Part shown: piece by piece, positions 22,400 to 34,019 of the stretch
How positions within the stretch are numbered: position 1 is the first letter of the stretch
Layout of the letters: every line of letters begins with the position of its first letter
Source: Cycas panzhihuaensis
Lineage: Eukaryota; Cycadophyta
Direction of reading: 5' to 3'
Length of the DNA: 64,000 nt
NCBI GenBank assembly: GCA_023213395.1
Contig: CM041465.1
Coordinates: forward strand, 141,429,741-141,493,740
The notes under the pieces: generated by a model
What the model saw: only the letters and a program-made list of their open reading frames with translations
Told to the model about the DNA's origin: nothing
Database searches by the model: none
Position numbers and translations under genes: made by a program

Positions 22400-24030
22400 A
22401 AGATGGTAGCCCTAAGGCCGAGCTGCCTTCGGAATTATTCAAACTTCACCCTTTGCAGCAATTTGGTGAAGATATTAGCCACTTGATCTTCTGTGGGACA
22501 GTAATCTAATTAAATTGTGCCGTCATGAATATGTTCCCTAATCTTGTAGACTTTCATACTTATGTGTTTGGTACGATCGTGAAATACAGGATTTTTTGCC
22601 ATGCAGATTACTGATTGATTATTCACATGAAGACTCGTAGGACTTATTTGGGTAACATTCAATGTTTCTAATAATTTTCTTAACTATATCACCTCTTTAC
22701 TAGTCTCAGAAGTAGTAATGTATTCGACGGTGAATGCAACTATCTTCTGCCATCTGGATCTCCATGATATTGGTGTTATTCTAAGAAACGTTACATACCC
22801 AGATGTAGATCTTTCTATATCTTTATCTCCTGCAAAGTATGAGTCTGTGTATGTAAAAAGCTTGAAGTCTGAATTAGGTTCATACAACAGACCATACTTG
22901 CTGATCGTCTTAAGATATCTCAACAGTCGCACTACTGCCTACTAATGATTCTGCTTAGGATTTGTTATGTAATGAGCAAGAATGATGACAGAGTGTATAA
23001 TATCTGGCCTTGTATTGGTAGTGTAGATGAGACTACCTACAAGTTTCCTGTAGAGTATTACGTCTGCCTCCCTAGTGTCACCTTCAACTGAGAGTTTGGT
23101 GTTAGGATCCATAGGTAACATCACTGGTCGGGCATCTTCTAACTGAAACTTGGTTAGAAGATCGTTGATGTATTTTTCTTGGGAGAGAAAAAATTTTCCA
23201 TTCTTTTGTATTACATCAATTCCTAAGTAATATTTCATCAAACTGAGGTCAGACAATTCGAGCATTTTGCCAAGGTCCTTTTTCAGTTGGCATATTGCCT
23301 GTTCACTATTACCCATTACTAGCATGTCATCCACAAAGATTATGAGATAAGTGACTTTATCCTTATGGCACTTGATGAACAATGTTGCATCAATATCTTG
23401 ATAATCACAAACTTTGTATCCAAGTTACCTCATCCTTTCATACAACTTGGCAAACCAAGTGCGAGGGGCTTGTTTAAGGCCATACAAGGACTTTTTGAGC
23501 GTGCAAACCTTATGCTCTTGATCTTCAATCTCATATCCTTCTAGCTAAGCCATGTAAATTTCTTCTTCAAGATCTCCATTAAGAAATGCGATCTTAATAT
23601 CGAGTTGGTGGATTTTCCAACCCTGTTGAGTAGCCAAGGCCACAAGAGTTCTAATTGTAGGCCACTTAGTTATAGGTGCAAAGACTTCAATGTAGTCGAT
23701 GAATTCCCTTTGTGTAAATCCTTTAGCTACCAACCTTGCCTTGTATTTTTCAAGGGTGCCGCCTGATCTATATTTGTTTTTGAACACCCATTTATTTTGA
23801 ACTACCTTTCTGCCAAGTGGTAGATCAACGAGCTCCCATGCACCATTCTTGATAAGAGATTGGTACTCTTCATTCATGGCATTTTTCCAAGCTGTATGCT
23901 TTACATCTTCTTGGTATGTTAAGGGATCTTCATTAAGAGTAAGGTGCAATTCTACCGGTTCAAGCTCAGTATATAATGATTCCTGTATCCTTGCTCTATG
24001 GGCACTTCGAGTGCTAGTTTTGGCCACCTC
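22400..24030 (-). pseudogene. Cop1 reverse transcriptase and RNase H
   Basis: RT begins near 24030 with the HRARIQESL region, W..AM..EY.SL..N..WELVDLP and KWVFK.KYR..G, through LDIKIAFLNGDLEEEIYMA. The catalytic FVDDMLVMG is intact, then MKYYLGIDV and GSLIYTTNTRPDI. RNase H follows with DSYFAGDKD..RSTSGYV and HVNNQS......HDRTKHI, ending near 22400. Stops lie at about 23544 and 22940 and within RNase H. This is the standard C-terminal half of a copia polyprotein. Confidence 0.88.
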
Positions 24031-25810
24031 ATCTAGTCATATGTCCTTATTAAGCTGGTAGGCTTCTCGAGATCCTTGAGTTGGGAATGATGTCCTCATT
24101 TCCCAAACTTCTTAGTTCTTATCATATTCATTAAAATGATTATTTTGTAAGGAGGATGTTGATGTGCCTAAGGAAGAAGGTCCTTCTACCACTGTTTTTG
24201 TCTTTGTCAACTAAAGGTGGAGATGATGGTTCTTCTATAATGGCTTTGCCTTTGTCAATTCTGTTATCTTCAAAAGATGGTGTTAGATGTGCACTCATTT
24301 GTTCAGAGTCACAACTTGTATCCTCCAAGGCTCTATTGTCAGCTTCTAATATTTTGAGTAATTAATGGCTGTGCCCCCCCCCCCCCCCCAAATTTTAGAA
24401 TCAGAACATCATACTTGATAACATTATTGTAGCAGTGTGAGGGTACTATGGAGTCTAATTTAAGTAATTCATCATCTGTCTCCACAAAAATGACATCTCT
24501 GGTAACGATGATTTTTCATTGTAAGGGCATGAAGACCTTATACCCTTTCTTATCCATAGGGTATCCAACAAAGATACCTTTAAGTGACCTTGGCTGGAGT
24601 TTATTTTGATCTGCATCCAGAATATGGGCATAGTATGTAGAGCAAAAAATTCTAAAGTATGAACAATGGGGGCTTGTCCTGACCACTTTTTATTAGGTGA
24701 TTGTACTTCCTTTGATGGGCTAATAGCATTAATACAATAAATGACTATCCAGATTGCTTCATGCCATAGATAGACAGGTATATTTTTATATATTAACATC
24801 GCACGAACCATGTTCATGATTATCCTGTTCATGCACTCGACAACTCCATTTTGTTGTGGGGTACCTGCTATTGTTGTTTGATGTTTGATGCTATTGTCTC
24901 GAAGGTAGATTTCAAACTCATGTGAGGTATATTTGCCACCATTATCAGTTCGAAGACATTTGAGTTAATAACCTGACTCTTTTTCAGTGAGAGCTTTGAA
25001 TTCCTTAAATATACAGAATGCTTCATCTTTTTTGTGTAGAAAAGCTACCCATACTTTTCTAGTAAAATCATCAATGAAAGAGATATAATATAGATTGCCC
25101 TTCAATGAAGGAATGGGCATTGGCCCACACAAATTAGAGTATACCAATTATAATGGATGGCTTGATTTCCACTGACTTTTGGGAAAGGGTTATCGATGAG
25201 ATTTGGCAATGATACAAGCTTCACATTTAAAGGGCTTAGAGGAAAACTTTGGAAGGTTTGGAAGAGTATTAAAAAGATCTCTAAGTCTATCAATGTGAAC
25301 ATGGACCATACGAGTGTGCCAAAGATATTATGGTGACAATGTTGGATGGGTCAAAATGGAATTAAATGCAAATTCTTCATCAGCACAAGGGCTTTGGGCA
25401 CAATGGGCTTCAGAAGATGGAGAGGCATTTAGTCGAATGAGTTTGCGAGAGAGATGTCTAGTCAAAACCACCTGATTAGTTGGAGGGTGAATGACCTTAA
25501 GAGTCTGGTCATTTGTGGTTACACTCAAATCAAATCCATGAGAAACAAGTGTAGATAAAGAGAGTAGGTTTTGTTTAAGATTGGGTATGTATAAGACATC
25601 AAGTAATGTAAATCTTCTAAGCCTGGGAGTTTTAGGCGAATGTTGCCAATTCCTTCAACAGGTTGTTGTGATTTATCAGCCATGTGAATAACTCTACGAA
25701 CATTTGAGTCAAATGTTTAATATAGACTGCGATTGTATGTCATATGTTGAGTTGCTCCTATGTCCATGATCCACTGTCCATTGATTGAAGCCACACTATT
25801 GACAATTCCA
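24031..25810 (-). pseudogene. Cop1 protease and integrase
   Basis: Near 25790 the retropepsin motif reads WIMDIGATQHMT, where the family has Asp-Ser/Thr-Gly. Then come the GAG-pre-integrase zinc region (H.HIDRLR, CEACIIAK), the integrase core (DLCGPMP-like start at about 25140, then [18 protein letters not shown]) and the linker toward RT with a charged region around 24170-24340. Stops and frameshifts break it at several points. The linker contains a 16-base C run. Confidence 0.8.
24374..24389. repeat. 16-base poly-C tract
   Basis: Sixteen uninterrupted C bases in the integrase-RT linker of Cop1. The corresponding place in Cop2 (about 28090) has only a short pyrimidine stretch. It shifts the frame of the decayed gene. 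Confidence 0.85.
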
Positions 25811-25959
25811 ATAGGGCTTGGCATTAGTGAAGGGAATTCACAAGTGATATATCCACACCGAGCTTTAAAGTATCTCTTTGGTTGGTTAATGGCATTTGAT
25901 GTTGAAGATCCCTCAATTCTTTAAATGTGTGTTTGTACAAAACCTGCACCACTAAAGGA

Positions 25960-26722
25960 TTCTTCACAAGTTTCTTCAACATTGTGAGCTCAATGTTTTG
26001 GTTGGAACTTGGCCAACTTATAAATGGCAGTTCTACAATCTTTTGCTAAGTGTCCTTCTGATTCTTGATCATACATAATGGTTTGATTACCAGTCCTTGA
26101 AGAAGTACTGGTTTGGCCTGACTGTCTTACTCTTTGTTGAGGTGGCCCTTGGCCTTGAAACTGTTGAGGTTGTGATTGAGGGTTTGATTAACCTTGTGGA
26201 TGATTTCCTATATTTCTTCCTCTTTCTCGTGCTCAATTATTTCCTCTGCCATGAGAGGGACCTTGATTTTTTGTGTAGTAAACTTCTTCTTCTACCTCAA
26301 AGGCTACATTTGGAAGAGAGTTAGAGACTACAAAGTTTGTATCAAATATCTTTTCAAATTCTATAAACCTCTCGGCAAGTGCTTCGAAGTTGAGTGTCTT
26401 CAATATTCCTCTAGATTGAAGACTTCCAAGCAAGTTTTTATAATCGGGGACATGTAAACATGACTGGATCAAAAGTTCCCAAGTAATGCATTGGGTCTTA
26501 AAGTCTTTATCAATTGCCTATTTGATTGGTCGAAGGAGATTTATTATCTCATGAGCTCATCCCTTTTGCATTTTTAATTTGTTTATTTTTAAAACAAGAT
26601 GAACAAATTCTAATTCTGACTTTGTATCAAAATTCTTTCTAAGAACTTCTAGGACTTTCTAGGTTGTATCATGTTCCTCTTCGTTTATCAAGTTGTGCAA
26701 AGAGTAATCAATGACCGACAGA
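25960..26722 (-). pseudogene. Cop1 gag, C-terminal part
   Basis: Read leftward from 26722: DYSLHNLINE, then LRKNFDTKSELEFVHLVLK.NKLKM typical of the UBN2-type gag, the QSCLHVPDYKNLLGSLQS region, a Gly/Gln-rich stretch and a single zinc knuckle ending SEGHLAKDC. The N-terminal third is absent; the sequence passes directly into the RT of Cop2 at about 26722. Several stops. Confidence 0.8.
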
Positions 26723-27640
26723 GTATGCAATATCTGGCCTTATGTTGGTAGTATAGATGAGACTACCTACAAGTTGCCTATAGAGTGTTGCGTCTACCTC
26801 CCTATTGTCACCATCAACTGAGAGTTTAATATTAGGCTCCATAGGTGTATCCACTGGTCGAGCACCTTTCAACTGAAACTTTGTCAGAAGATCGTTGATA
26901 TATTTTTCTTGGGAGAGAAATATTTTGCCATCTTTTTGAGTTACTTTAATTCCCAAGTAATATTTCATCAACCTGAGGTCAGAAAATTTAAAAGTTTTAG
27001 CAAGGTCCTTCTTTAACTGGCTGATTACCTATTCACTATTCCCCATTATGAGCATGTGATCTACAAAGATTAAGAGGTAAGTGACTTTATCATTTTGTCG
27101 CTTTATGAATAATATTACATCAATATATTAATAGTCATAAACCTTATATCCAAGTTGCCTCATTCTTTCAGACAACTTGGTAAACCAAGCACGAGGGGCT
27201 TGCTTTAGGCCGTATAAGGACTTTTTGAACCTGCAAACTTTATGCTCCTAACCATCAATCTCGTATCCTTCTGGCTGAGCCATGTAAATTTCTTCTTTAA
27301 GGTCCTAATTGAGAAATGCGGTCTTAACATTGAATTGGTGGATTTTCCAACCCTGTTGAGCAGCCAAGGCTATAAGAGTTCTGATTGTAGGCCACTTGGT
27401 TGTAGGAGCAAATATTTCAGTGTAGTCAATGCCTTCCCTTTGCGTGAATCCTTTTGCTACCAACCTCGTCTTGTGTTTTTCTAGGGTGCCATATGATCTG
27501 TATTTATTTTTGAACACCCATTTATTTTAAACTACCTTTCTTCTAAGTGGTAGATCAACAAGCTCCCATGTAACATTCTTAATAAGAGATTGATACTCTT
27601 CATTCATGACATTTCTCCAAGCTGCATGCTTTACAGCTTC
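26708..27640 (-). pseudogene. Cop2 reverse transcriptase, truncated
   Basis: Reads W......EY.SLI.N..WELVDLP, MFKNKYRS.GTLEKHKTRLVAKGFTQREG and the core to MMKYYLGIKVTQKDGK and GSLIYTTN. The catalytic box is altered: FVDH instead of FVDD (about 27050), and the first metal-binding Asp of the D-x-K-x-A-F-L-N segment reads Asn. Truncated at about 26722, so inactive. Confidence 0.85.
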
Positions 27641-29400
27641 TTAGTACGTTAGGGGCTCTTCATTAAGAGAAAGATGCAGTTCTGTTGGTTCAAGCTCAAT
27701 GGAAAGTGATTCATGCATCCTTGCTCTATGGGCACTTCTAGTGCCAGTTTTGCCTACCTCATCTGGTCGCATGTCCTTGTGTAGCTGGTAGGCTTCACAA
27801 AAACCTCGAGTTGGGAATGAGGTTTTTATTTCCACAACCTCTTGATCTTTATTTTGATCATGAAAATGGTCATGTGAAATATTTGGCATGGAGGAAGTTG
27901 ATGATGCTGGAGAAGATGGGCCAGCCACAGATATTGGAGAAGATGATCCTTCTGCTATGGCTTTGCCTTTGTTAACTTGGCTGTTCATAAATGATGGTGC
28001 TAGATGTGTACACATTGGCTTAGAGTCATAGCTTGTATCCTCCGAGGCTCTATTGTCAGATTCCAAGATTTTGAGTAACTGTTCAGCATCTCCCTTCTTA
28101 AATTTTGGAATTTGGACATCAAATTCAGTGGCATCATTAAATTGGTATGAAGGCGTCTTAGAGTCAAGTCTGAGTAATTGATCTTCAGTCTCTGTAAAGA
28201 TAACATCTCTAGTGATGATGATTTTGCGCTCTGAAGGTATAAAAACCTTGTATCCCTTTTTGTCCATAGGGTATCTGATAAAGATGCCTTTGATGGCTCT
28301 ATCTTGGAGCTTATTTCTATGTTCTTGCAAAATATGAGCATAATAAGTAGAGCCAAAAATTCTAAAGTGGGAGATAGAGGGGGTTTGTCCATACCATATT
28401 TCATGTGGAGAGGGACCGAGCTTGAAGGGACTAACAGTGTTAATACAATACACAGCAGTCCAGATAGCCTTAGCCCAAAGATAGATAGGGACATTCTTAT
28501 ATACCAGCATAGCATGAGCCATATTCATAATGGTCTTATTCATGCGCTCGGCAACTCCATTTTGTTGGGGTGTACCTGCAATAGTGGTTTGATGTTTGAT
28601 TCCATGTTGACATAGGTATGATTTATACTCATTGGATGTGTACTCGTCACTATTGTTAGTCCTGAGTATTTTGATCTTGAATCCAGATTCATTTTCCATG
28701 CGAGCCTTGAAAGCTTGAAATATAGAAAAAGCTTCATCTTTCTTTGCAAGAAAAGCAACCCATACTTTCTTGGTAAAATCATCAATGAAAGTAATATAGT
28801 ACCACTTCTATTTAAAAGAAGGGATAGGCATAGGACTGCATATATCTGAGTGTATAAGCTACAAAGGTTAGCTAGATTTCCACTGACTATGAGGAAATGG
28901 TTATCTTTGAGATTTAGCAATAATACATGCTTTACATTTAAAGGGCTTAGAGGGGAACTTAGGCAAACCAGGAAGAGTGTCTTGTAGTTCTCTTAAACGA
29001 TCAATTTTAATATGGCCCATACAAACATGCCATAGAGCTGCTTGGGACAACTTTTGAGGAGTTAGGGTTGTGGTAAAAATAAATTCATCATCAACATAGT
29101 TGGCTTCAAAGGATGGTGAGCCAGTTAGGCAAAAAAGTTTGCCATCAAGAATTTTGGTCATAATCATAGCATTTGAAGGAGGGTGAATGACACAGAGAGT
29201 TTGATTGTTTGTAGTTACACTTAGATCAAATCCAAGAGAGACAAGGGTGGATAGGGAGAGCAGATTCTTCTTCAAAATAGGAATATATAAAACATCAACA
29301 AGTGTAAAATCTAGAAGGCCTAGGAGTTTTAGGCAAACAGTTCTAAGTCCTTCGACTGGCTGAGATGATTTATCAGCCATGTGTACAACACCATGAACTT
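27641..29400 (-). pseudogene. Cop2 protease-integrase region
   Basis: The longest open frame of the window (27641-28699, 352 codons) covers the second half of the integrase core (second catalytic Asp replaced, RTNNSDEY), QQNGVAERMNKTI, the LWAKAIWTAVY segment, and a Ser-rich linker to the start of RT. Upstream (28701-29380) are the integrase start, a zinc region with KCKACIIAKSQR, and GAG-pre-integrase. The parts are separated by frameshifts near 28700 and 28900. The protease motif WIMDTGVTQHMT sits at about 29440-29475. Confidence 0.85.
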
Positions 29401-30673
29401 CATAATCAAAATCTTAAAAGAATTGATGATGACAAGTCATGTGTTGTGTTACTCCAGTATCCATGATCCACAATGAAGTATTTGAGGTAGCACTATTTGT
29501 AACTCCAAGTGGTGAAGGCAAAAGTGAATAAGCATAGCCACAATGAGCCTCAATATACTTAGTGGATCTATTAACAACATTTGATGAAGTGGTCCCAATT
29601 CTTTGAAGGTGTGCATGAGCAAATTGCGTTCCACTAAAAGTATCTTCAAAAGAAGTATTATCAATATTATATGCACCATGGCGCTGTTGATAACTTGGTA
29701 GTTTGTTGGTGGCAGTTCTGTAATTTTTAGCATAATGTCCTTTTCTATTACATCTTTGGCACATGATTATTTGATTTCCAGTCCAAGTATTAGGCTGGTT
29801 GGATTGTCTCTGATTATTGGATCTAGGTCCAGGTTGATTATTTTGGCCTTGGCCTTGAGACTATTTTTGTTAGAATTGAGGAGCCTGTTGACTAAGAGGA
29901 CGTTGTCCTTGTTGTCTACCTCTTCCTCTTCCACAGGAATTACCACCTCTACGAGAGTATTGACCTTGATTTTTGGTGTAACAAAGATCTTCTTCCACTT
30001 CAAAAGCAGCATCAACTGGATCTGATGTAGTGGCAAAGTTGGTATCAAAGGTCTTATCAAATTCAATGAACTTATCAGCAAGATCCTCAAAGTTTAGGGT
30101 CTTCAAAGTGCCACTAGATTGAAGACTTCCTAATAGATTTTCATAATTTGGGATATGGAGACATGACTGAATCAAGAAATCCCATGTAATACATTAAGTT
30201 TTAAAATCTTTATCAATGGCTTGCTTGATTGGATGAAGGAGATTGATTATCTCACTTGCATGTCCTTTCTACATTTTCAATTTGTTCATCTTCAGCACTA
30301 AGTGAACAAATTCTAAGTCTGATTTTGTGTCAAAGTTCTTCTTAAGAACTTTAAGAACTTTCCATGTTGTACCATGTACAGCTTCATCAATGAGATTATG
30401 TAGGGAATAATCAGTGACAAGTAATATCCCTGCACAGATTTTATCATCATCAAGTTCCCATTGGCATTTAGTTACAGCTTTAGTGGGAGCAGTTGGAGCA
30501 CCTCCTGCTGAAGCAGTTGTGGTAGTTATAGCTGCAACAGGTGGTGTAGGTTGTAAGTGATCTCTCCATAGACCTTCATACTTTGCAATATTTGTGACAC
30601 CAGTGAACCACATGTCCTAATTTTCTTTCCCTTTTAGAATACAGTTCATATTTTGCTTGAAATGTGAAGACAT
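29401..30673 (-). pseudogene. Cop2 gag (with protease start)
   Basis: The ATG at 30673 opens a frame with an early stop, an Ala/Thr-rich stretch, CQWELDDDKICAGILLVTDYSLHNLID, FDTKSDLEFVHLVLKMNKLKM, a second part with QSCLHIPNYENLLGSLQS, a Gly-Arg-Gln-rich tail, and the zinc knuckle CQRCNRKGHYAKNYR, where the last Cys has become Tyr. Breaks lie near 30615, 30265, 30180 and 29860. It would form the particle shell of the element. Confidence 0.82.
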
Positions 30674-32668
30674 GGTGTCTTTTTAGAAGGGAAGAAATGA
30701 ACAAGGGACTAAAAAAGTGATGGCAAGAAATGACCAATCACTATTTACAAATGGGAAATATAATGAAGTAGTGTAGCAAAAGGAAGAAGAAGTGAGAATG
30801 GTTTCTCAAAGATGAAGGGAGCAACTTAGAGAAAAGTTAATAACACTTGTGATAAATATTAACCTGGTGCAGTAGGAATATAAGAAGCACTATGATAAAA
30901 ATTGGCCACTAACACTTGTGGCAAATATTAACCTGACGCATCAGGAATATGAGAAGCACTATGATTGTGATTACACTATGGATCACTTTTTACAAATAAG
31001 TAAGTAATCAATATACAAGATTGTAGGCCAATGTAAAAGCTAACATCATTGGGTTTACACAACTTGAAACTCAAATGTAGGATGTGTAATCAACACAATA
31101 ACCTCTAACTTGTGTCTAATCATATAGTTGAGGTTGTTGAAGGGATGCCTAAGCTTCTAGTAGAATTAAGTTAGCCTTCACCCGCGATACCCGCAATTAT
31201 ACTTGGTGATGAAATCCAAGTCATAACGGAGCCCATGTACTCCCAATCCTCACCCAATTCACCAATGAGAAGCTATATACCTCCTCTAAAGAGTTGTATG
31301 TGCATACCCATGGCTATGACAGATATTGGATTAGGTATATTTTAATCTTGTATTCAAGTTTCAGTTTTCCCGGTTGGTTATCAGGATGATCCCTAATTGA
31401 GACACGATGGTATGGCTAACCAAACCTCACTAATATTCTAGTTTAGTCCAGTCCCAACTTGAAACCCACACCTCCTTTATGACATGGCATTCTTCCAACC
31501 AAGGTATTTCAACCTTGGCGAGTGTATGAACAGGTACAAGATGGCAGAAAATAGCGTACGTAATGCATTCCTTTTAGGAAGAGTGAAAAGATTATTGAAT
31601 TGCATCAAACATACATTTAACTAAAAATAGAACGCTTGCTTGGAGTGCTTGCTTGAAGTGTCTTTAGAGTGTTGAAATGAAATGCTAATAAGTAAGTGAG
31701 GACACTAGATATTGCTCTGATCTAGGTGTTTTTTCTCACTTTTACAATGGGCTTTTAAGCCTTATAAAAAGAAGGAAGAAATTTCCTTCACTTTTTTTTT
31801 TTTTGTTAATACAAAAAAAATAGTCTTCACTAAATCAATAATAACCTTCTCCCACAATGTTGAAATGGAGTGTCAGTTTTTGTGCTGCAAATTAGACTCA
31901 GAGATTCATCTTTAAGAAGTGGAATCAGGTCCAAATGAGTTCTAGAAAGTTTTTGATAGCCCCGCAAATTTAGTAAATTATATTTTTCCAAAATTCTTAC
32001 TAAAGATAACTATTGTTCACTAAAACAGCAATAACTTCCTCATACGACATCCAAATTAGGTGCCAATTTTTTTGATGGAAATTAGACTTAGAGCCCCATT
32101 TTTGATAATTAGAATCACTTCAATTGGATCTCTATAGAAGATTTTACAGACCTGTAAAGTTCAGCAATCAAATTATATTTTTACAGAAATTTTAGCTTGC
32201 TAATATCTCATTAACACATGATATCATATGAAATTTCTATCATTTTTTTATCACCAGGATCCCAATATGAGCAAGGTGAGAGCATACAATAATAGATATT
32301 TTAAATGGCTCAAAATTCTTTATAAAAAAATGGGTAAAACCTTCCCTTACAATCATTCTTCTAAATGCTAAAAAATTTGCGGTAGCATTTCCCCTTGTTA
32401 AATGGATAAAAAAGGGAAAAGAAAAAGAAGAATGAGATAGCATAAATGGCCAGCAAAGGATTGGAATCCTTGGGCCTTACAACTCCTTGTATTATGCTTC
32501 CAAACTTGCAAAAGAGAAAGGAAAAGCAAACAATACAATCTATGCTATCATAATAACTTGAAAATATTTCTAAATTTACTTTCACAATCTCCTTCACCAC
32601 ATGGATTGTGGGGGAGAAGGAAGTGATGGCTCCATTGCAAGTGCAAGTGGGAAATATGAAGGAATCAA
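30674..32668 (-). other. Cop2 leader
   Basis: Two kilobases between primer site and gag, unusually long for copia. No gene is seen. It includes a 69-bp tandem duplication (30841-30978) and AT-rich DNA with short T runs. Confidence 0.55.
30841..30978. repeat. 69-bp tandem duplication in Cop2 leader
   Basis: Two units starting taacacttgt (30841 and 30910), both with aaatattaacctg and gaagcactatgat. They differ at about ten positions. Confidence 0.8.
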
Positions 32669-32680
32669 GCTCTGATACCA
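32669..32680 (-). other. Primer-binding site of Cop2
   Basis: gctctgatacca on the plus strand, that is TGGTATCAGAGC in element sense, complementary to the 3' end of initiator Met-tRNA. Two bases separate it from the LTR. Confidence 0.9.
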
Positions 32681-32682
32681 CG

Positions 32683-32980
32683 TGAAAAGAGTGGATCTAT
32701 CCTTCATCTCCATGCACTAAACACAAAGGTAAACATGGGAGCAAGAGAGACTTGAGAGAAAGAAAGTAGCTCTCATAAAATGAGGAGGTAAGAATGAATC
32801 TCCTTCATTGAGCTTTTACTTTTATATTGAGAGAGGGAGCATTAGAGTTAGGTGAAATGAAATTACACATAATACACATGAAAGTGCATTTCACTTAAGT
32901 GATCTAATTTAAAGTTAACTTAAGACCCTTTTTCGAAATAATCAACTAATGCAATGACCTTATGTCATTAACCCTTTTCA
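32683..32980 (-). repeat. 5' LTR of Cop2
   Basis: About 298 bp with TG and CA ends, related to but clearly diverged from the Cop1 LTR. No partner LTR remains in the window. Confidence 0.8.
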
Positions 32981-33156
32981 TTCTTCACCTCTGAATTTCT
33001 GCACACATGGACAAAATAGAAACATGCAAAACACTATAATTTTAAGCTCTCAAAATATAAAAAATAATGAATGCACTCTCAATACTTCATATTGAAGGTG
33101 AAGGAGAGGTAAAATGACTTCATGCAAGTGGAATGGAGTGAATAGATCCCCTTCTG
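32981..33156 (-). other. Cop1 leader remnant
   Basis: The 176 bp between the Cop2 LTR and the Cop1 primer site. No gene. Confidence 0.55.
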
Positions 33157-33168
33157 GCTCTGATACCA
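33157..33168 (-). other. Primer-binding site of Cop1
   Basis: gctctgatacca, reading TGGTATCAGAGC in element sense; the spacer ca separates it from the LTR at 33171. Confidence 0.9.
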
Positions 33169-33170
33169 CA

Positions 33171-33482
33171 TGAAGGAAGGATGGATCTAGGAGATAAATC
33201 ACTTACATGCACACAATGGTAATGGAGAATGAAAAAGAAGATGAAATAAGATATGAAAGCAAGCTTTGAGGTGAGAATGAATAATGATTCCTTCTTTGAT
33301 ATTTCACCTTTTATTATTGAGGGTGAGCATTAGGGTTAGGATTTTCCTGCCTAATGACATGAACCCGAAATTACATTTAAATGCACATAAAGTACATTTC
33401 ATTAAGAGACTAATGCTAATAATATATCCTAGGGTCATATAATTAATCTACACAAATGACCTTGATACATTAACCTCTTTCA
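33171..33482 (-). repeat. 5' LTR of Cop1
   Basis: 312 bp, pairs with 21635-21946, followed by ttatc, the right-hand target-site copy. Confidence 0.9.
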
Positions 33483-33487
33483 TTATC

Positions 33488-34019
33488 ACCCAAGGTTCTT
33501 CCTTATTCACTAATTTCTAGTATTTATCTCCAAAAGAATTATACTTTGAACCTTTTTTTGCCTATTAATGAGCCAAAACTATAACAGGGATCTTGCTCTG
33601 AGCCTCCTTTGATGAGCTGAAACTATGACAAGATGTAGCTCCAAATTTTGCTTTACCTATGATAATTAACCACTAAAATCCCTTACCCCATTAATGAGGT
33701 TAATCTATGATGGGTTTGCTCTAAAAAACCACCTATTAATAAGCTAGTAAACTGTAATAGTCTATCCCTTTTACCTTGGTAAAAAGATTTCCCCCCAATG
33801 CATGGTTAAAGAGAGATAAATTATGACCAGGTATACAGTAAAGTCCCATCTAGTTCGTGGGTATCTAGTGATGAAGTCTCATCTAGTTTTTGGGCATGTT
33901 GTATGGCAGTGGAGTTCCATCTAGTTTGTGGGTACTAAATACGTTTTTTATGACATTAGGTGCCTAGTCCTTTTGGGAAAAAGGTGTAAATTATAATGGA
34001 TTAGTGTTAGGGGGGTAAA
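33488..34019 (+). other. G2 3' untranslated part with polypurine tract
   Basis: Remainder of G2 right of Cop1. Three imperfect copies of a ccatctagtttgtgggta unit lie at about 33840-33935. The run ttaggggggtaaa (about 34007-34019) precedes the LTR and is the likely polypurine tract. No gene. Confidence 0.6.

Larger units (their letters stand above)
26723..32980 (-). mobile_element. Cop2, truncated copia element fused inside Cop1
   Basis: A second copia element of the same family and orientation. It has a 5' LTR (32683-32980), primer site, long leader, gag, protease, integrase and the first two thirds of RT. It lacks the end of RT, RNase H and the 3' LTR. At 26722 its RT (RPDIAYSV) is joined to the middle of the Cop1 gag, so a deletion after insertion, or recombination between the two copies, removed everything in between. 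Confidence 0.82.
21630..33487 (-). mobile_element. Cop1, copia element nested in G2, itself carrying Cop2
   Basis: 312-bp LTRs at 21635-21946 and 33171-33482 flank the block. The outer 5-mers are ctatc (21630-21634) and ttatc (33483-33487), a duplication with one C-T change. The primer site gctctgatacca, complementary strand of TGGTATCAGAGC, lies next to the right LTR, and a purine tract (aagggggggat on the minus strand) next to the left one, so the element reads right to left. Gene order gag, protease, integrase, RT, RNase H is that of Ty1/copia. The Cop1 leader and the start of gag were lost where Cop2 is joined in. Confidence 0.9.

Noticed and set aside
28000-28615. Open frames of 171 and 103 codons overlapping the 352-codon copia frame
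   Set aside because: They are shifted or opposite-strand shadows of the copia integrase region and have no recognisable motifs.
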